8,848 nucleotides of DNA from Gemmatimonadales bacterium (GTDB lineage: Bacteria > Gemmatimonadota > Gemmatimonadetes > Gemmatimonadales > GWC2-71-9): positions 1 through 8,848 of the forward strand of contig JABDII010000554.1 of NCBI GenBank assembly GCA_013003805.1, given 5' to 3'. Both the position numbers and the translations under genes were made by a program. Shown here in pieces: positions 6,794-8,848 of the stretch; position 1 is the first letter of the stretch; every line of letters begins with the position of its first letter. The notes below the pieces were generated by a model. It worked only from the letters and a program-made list of their open reading frames with translations. It searched no databases and was not told the origin of the DNA.

Positions 6794-7302
6794 GCCCTTC
6801 GCTGCACGGCTTCCGTCTGTGCGTCGGTTGCGCTCCGGATATTCTCCTCCAACCCTTCCACCTCGCCCAGGTGGCGCTCGAGCAAGGCCCGGAAATTCGC
6901 CAGGAAGGCCGCGAACTGACGCCGTCCGATCTCGGTGCGTTCCCGGACGAGACGTTCGTTTTGCTTGGCCTCGGCGAGGATCCTGAGCGCCTCCGTCTTC
7001 GCGCGTTGAATGATCTCTTCCGATTCGCTATCGGCCTCCCTGGCGGCATCGACCCGGAGTTGCTGGGCGGCCAGGAGTGCTTCATTCATGGCCCGTTCCC
7101 GATCACGGAACGCGCGCAGCTGCTCCTGGAAGTTCCTCAGGCGCTCTTCGAGCTGGGCGCGTTCGCGCAACAGGCGCTCCAGCTCCTCTGACACCCGAAG
7201 CTGGAAGTCTTCAACCTCCCTGGGATTGTACCCCCGGAACGCTTGACGGAACTCCTGCCCTCGCACGTCGTGCGGAGTGAGATAAAACGCGTCGTCGCTC
7301 AT
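6790..7302 (-). CDS. divIVA: DivIVA-domain coiled-coil protein
   Basis: DivIVA proteins bind curved membranes at poles and septa and organise division, polar growth or chromosome anchoring. The N-terminal lipid-binding module is clear: LTPHDVRGQEFRQAFRGYN at residues 8-26, with F22-R23 matching the membrane-inserting Phe-Arg pair (F17-R18) of B. subtilis DivIVA. From about residue 28 to the end the protein is almost wholly charged helix, with Glu, Arg, Gln and Leu in coiled-coil style. Length is 170, close to B. subtilis DivIVA (164). The ATG at 7302 overlaps the yggS stop as ATGA and is preceded by GGAGGA with an 8-base spacer. Its place between a YggS homologue and pnp-ileS mirrors the Firmicute ylmE...divIVA-ileS order. 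The exact cellular role in this organism is unknown. Confidence 0.92.
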   Translation of the reverse strand: MSDDAFYLTPHDVRGQEFRQAFRGYNPREVEDFQLRVSEELERLLRERAQLEERLRNFQEQLRAFRDRERAMNEALLAAQQLRVDAAREADSESEEIIQRAKTEALRILAEAKQNERLVRERTEIGRRQFAAFLANFRALLERHLGEVEGLEENIRSATDAQTEAVQRRA

Positions 7303-7988
7303 GCGCTGCGTCCTCCAAAGAGCAGGGTCCCCAGCCGGATCATCGTGGCCCCTTCCTCCACCGCAACCGTATAATCACCCGACATTCCCATCGAGAGCTC
7401 CGGAACCGGATGGCCGGCCAATGCGGCCTGATCCCGAAGGGTTCGCAAGAGTTGAAAGGTCCGCCGCTGCACCTGCTGGTCCGTCGTGTACTCCGCCATC
7501 GTCATGAGGCCGCGCAATTCCAACCGGCCGCATTCGGCTACCGTCTCGAGCAGCGCCATCAGCTCATCGGGCTCGACCCCACCCTTTTGGGGTTCGCCCG
7601 AGCAGTTCACTTCCACCAGGATCCGCTGCCTCGGAGAGTCAAGCGGAATCCGCCGCTCGAGTTCTTGAGCCAGGGCGGGCCGGTCCACCGAGTGAATCCA
7701 GGTGAACCGATCAATCGCTCGTCGTACCTTATTCCGCTGCAACCGCCCGATGAAATGCCACTCGACGGCAACATCGGGAAGTGCATCCTGCTTCGCGAGC
7801 GCCTCCTGAATCCGATTCTCCCCGATTGCTTCGATCCCTGCCAAGGTGGCGGCACGCACCGCGTCCGGCCCATGGGTCTTGGTCACCGCAATGATCCGAA
7901 CCGGGTGTTCCCAGCCCCCTCGCCGTTGGTGCACGCCCACAGCCTCCCGGACCTCGGCCAATCGCAGAGCGAGCTCGGGAAATGCCAT
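7299..7988 (-). CDS. yggS: YggS/PLPBP-family pyridoxal phosphate homeostasis protein
   Basis: Members of this family (YggS, YlmE, human PLPBP) carry pyridoxal 5'-phosphate on an alanine-racemase-like barrel. They have no known catalytic activity and help balance vitamin B6 and amino-acid pools. The 229 residues are full length. PLP-binding Lys is K37 in IIAVTKTH. Other family blocks are GENRIQE, HFIGRLQRNKVR, ILVEVNCSGEPQKGG, RGLMTMAEY, SMGMSGDYTVAVEEG and IRLGTLLFG, which includes the phosphate-binding part. The ATG at 7988 is chosen because it gives the standard N-terminus; its ribosome binding site is weak (AGGG two bases away). It lies 48 bases after the DUF2723 gene and its stop overlaps the divIVA start by ATGA. 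Confidence 0.96.
   Translation of the reverse strand: MAFPELALRLAEVREAVGVHQRRGGWEHPVRIIAVTKTHGPDAVRAATLAGIEAIGENRIQEALAKQDALPDVAVEWHFIGRLQRNKVRRAIDRFTWIHSVDRPALAQELERRIPLDSPRQRILVEVNCSGEPQKGGVEPDELMALLETVAECGRLELRGLMTMAEYTTDQQVQRRTFQLLRTLRDQAALAGHPVPELSMGMSGDYTVAVEEGATMIRLGTLLFGGRSA
7311..7316 (-). promoter_or_regulatory. Ribosome binding site of divIVA within yggS
   Basis: On the minus strand this is GGAGGA, 8 bases before the divIVA ATG at 7302. It encodes Gly-Gly near the YggS C-terminus. It is the best-placed Shine-Dalgarno of the three ATGA junctions and confirms the divIVA start. Confidence 0.75.
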
Positions 7989-8036
7989 AACCCTGAAATC
8001 TAGGACCGGGCTCAGGCGAAATGAAGGGACCTAGCC

Positions 8037-8848
8037 TCAGTTGCCCCCACTGTCCGCGGGCGGCGGGTCCCCTCCCTGCAGCAACTCCATGCGCATCTCT
8101 TCCAGGGCTGTCCGCAGAGCCGGGTTGGGTGAGAGCCGGGATGCGCGATCGAGGTTCTTGAACGTCTCGGGAATGTTGCCATCATCTTGGTAGGCAAACG
8201 CGAGCTGCACGAACGGCTCGGCCAGGCTCGCTGCAAAGCTCTGACCCGTTGGGTCGAGCCCGAACGGGCCGAGTGAAAGCAGCTCGCCGTAGCGATACGT
8301 GTCCCAGGCAAGGCGTTCAGTGATCGCTGGATCCAACGCGATGCCTTGGAGTCCGACCGGAAGCGTCATCGACGTGGAATCAACCAGTACCGGTCGCACG
8401 CGCCGCACCAGTCCCTGCTGGGCGAGGTTCCGATTGAGTCCGTAGAAATTCGTTCCGGCCGTTATGGACCACGCCACCGGCCGACGCCCCAGGTTTTGCT
8501 GCAGCACTCTGAGGAGCGTCACGTCCGCCAGATAGAGCGGCGTTCGGGCGGGAACCAGGGTGCGAATCGGGCCGAGCGGGATTTCCACCTCGCGCTCGAG
8601 AAACATCCCTGGGGCTGCGGCTGCAATCTCCGCGTCGGTCATCGTATGCACCGGCCAGGTGGGGACCTCCCATTGGCCCTCCTGCCAAATGGCAGGTGCG
8701 GTCGACGGATCGAATGGCCGGACGGGATTGTCTCGTACCTGGCGGGCGTACCACGTGGTGTGAGACAAGGCGATACACACGACCGTCACGTCCCGGCGGA
8801 TTCCTTCCACCTCCTGGGCCCACCAGAGGGGAAAGGTATCGTTGTCAC
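8037..8848 (-). CDS. DUF2723-family membrane protein, C-terminal part only
   Basis: The reading frame enters from beyond the right edge and ends at TGA 8039-8037, giving about 270 residues of a larger protein. Its first visible residues, DNDTFPLWWAQEVEGIRRD, are the hallmark block that follows the multi-spanning membrane region in DUF2723 proteins. These are related to the eukaryotic O-mannosyltransferase TMEM260, so a glycosyltransferase role is plausible but not shown here. The visible part looks soluble, with no long hydrophobic segment, and is expected to face the periplasm. Near the end, FVQLAFAYQDDGNIPETF and DRASRLSPNPAL look like one TPR-type helical hairpin, followed by a short Pro/Gly/Asp-rich tail. 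A GTG at 8810 is in frame but is not the true start, because the conserved block begins upstream of it. yggS follows after 48 bases on the same strand. Confidence 0.85.
   Translation of the reverse strand, partial: DNDTFPLWWAQEVEGIRRDVTVVCIALSHTTWYARQVRDNPVRPFDPSTAPAIWQEGQWEVPTWPVHTMTDAEIAAAAPGMFLEREVEIPLGPIRTLVPARTPLYLADVTLLRVLQQNLGRRPVAWSITAGTNFYGLNRNLAQQGLVRRVRPVLVDSTSMTLPVGLQGIALDPAITERLAWDTYRYGELLSLGPFGLDPTGQSFAASLAEPFVQLAFAYQDDGNIPETFKNLDRASRLSPNPALRTALEEMRMELLQGGDPPPADSGGN

Larger units (their letters stand above)
1..8848 (-). other. Probable single long operon, ten co-directional genes
   Basis: All genes read right to left. Junctions are, in order: 48-base gap, ATGA overlap, ATGA overlap, ATGA overlap, 4-base gap, 17-base overlap, 43-base gap (if rluD starts at 1835), 8-base overlap, 61-base gap. 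None of the three gaps (7989-8036, 1836-1878, 361-421) holds a convincing hairpin with a T-run, or a promoter I would defend. Co-transcription is therefore the simplest reading, but it is inferred from spacing only. The promoter would lie beyond the right edge. Confidence 0.7.

Noticed and set aside
7989..8036. Possible hairpin between CTAGG and CCTAG in the gap before yggS
   Set aside because: The stem is only about 5 base pairs with a long loop and no T-run, too weak for a terminator or attenuator.

Overview
The window looks like a housekeeping stretch of a GC-rich, diderm bacterial chromosome, probably from Gemmatimonadota or a close relative. That lineage guess rests on the mix of genes: a DUF2723 membrane protein, a type-2-like isoleucyl-tRNA synthetase with a swapped HIGH motif, and DivIVA in an organism that also has this DUF2723 family. 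It is an inference, not proven from this window. I see no mobile elements, CRISPR arrays, tRNA or rRNA genes, or signs of recent transfer.

All ten genes read on the minus strand, so gene order runs from the right edge to the left. They are a DUF2723 membrane protein (C-terminal part only), a YggS-family PLP-binding protein, DivIVA, a trimeric-type purine nucleoside phosphorylase, isoleucyl-tRNA synthetase, a short C4 zinc-finger DksA/TraR-like protein, lipoprotein signal peptidase LspA, an RluD-type pseudouridine synthase, CheW, and CheY (lacking only its last residues and stop). Packing is very tight. There are three ATGA stop/start overlaps in a row (yggS/divIVA, divIVA/pnp, pnp/ileS), a 4-base gap (ileS to the zinc-finger gene), a 17-base overlap into lspA and an 8-base overlap of rluD with cheW. 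The only gaps are about 48, 43 and 61 bases. This suggests one long co-transcribed unit with translational coupling. No stretch over 300 bases lacks a gene, and I see no terminator or internal promoter.

The gene order matches, with changes, the conserved Bacillus subtilis block downstream of the division cluster: ylmE (YggS) - divIVA - ileS - ylyA (DksA/TraR-like) - lspA - ylyB (RluD family). Here a purine nucleoside phosphorylase sits between divIVA and ileS, and a cheW-cheY pair follows rluD. The genes serve translation (IleRS, rRNA pseudouridylation), envelope biogenesis (LspA, DUF2723), cell-pole or growth organisation (DivIVA), purine salvage, PLP homeostasis and chemotaxis-type signalling.

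The most notable sequence feature is the IleRS signature motif, which reads GIHH instead of HxGH. This is the swapped form associated with mupirocin hyper-resistance in IleRS2 enzymes. The next is an Asp in the purine nucleoside phosphorylase at the position of human Asn243, a base-specificity residue. I find no evidence for a wholly undescribed system.
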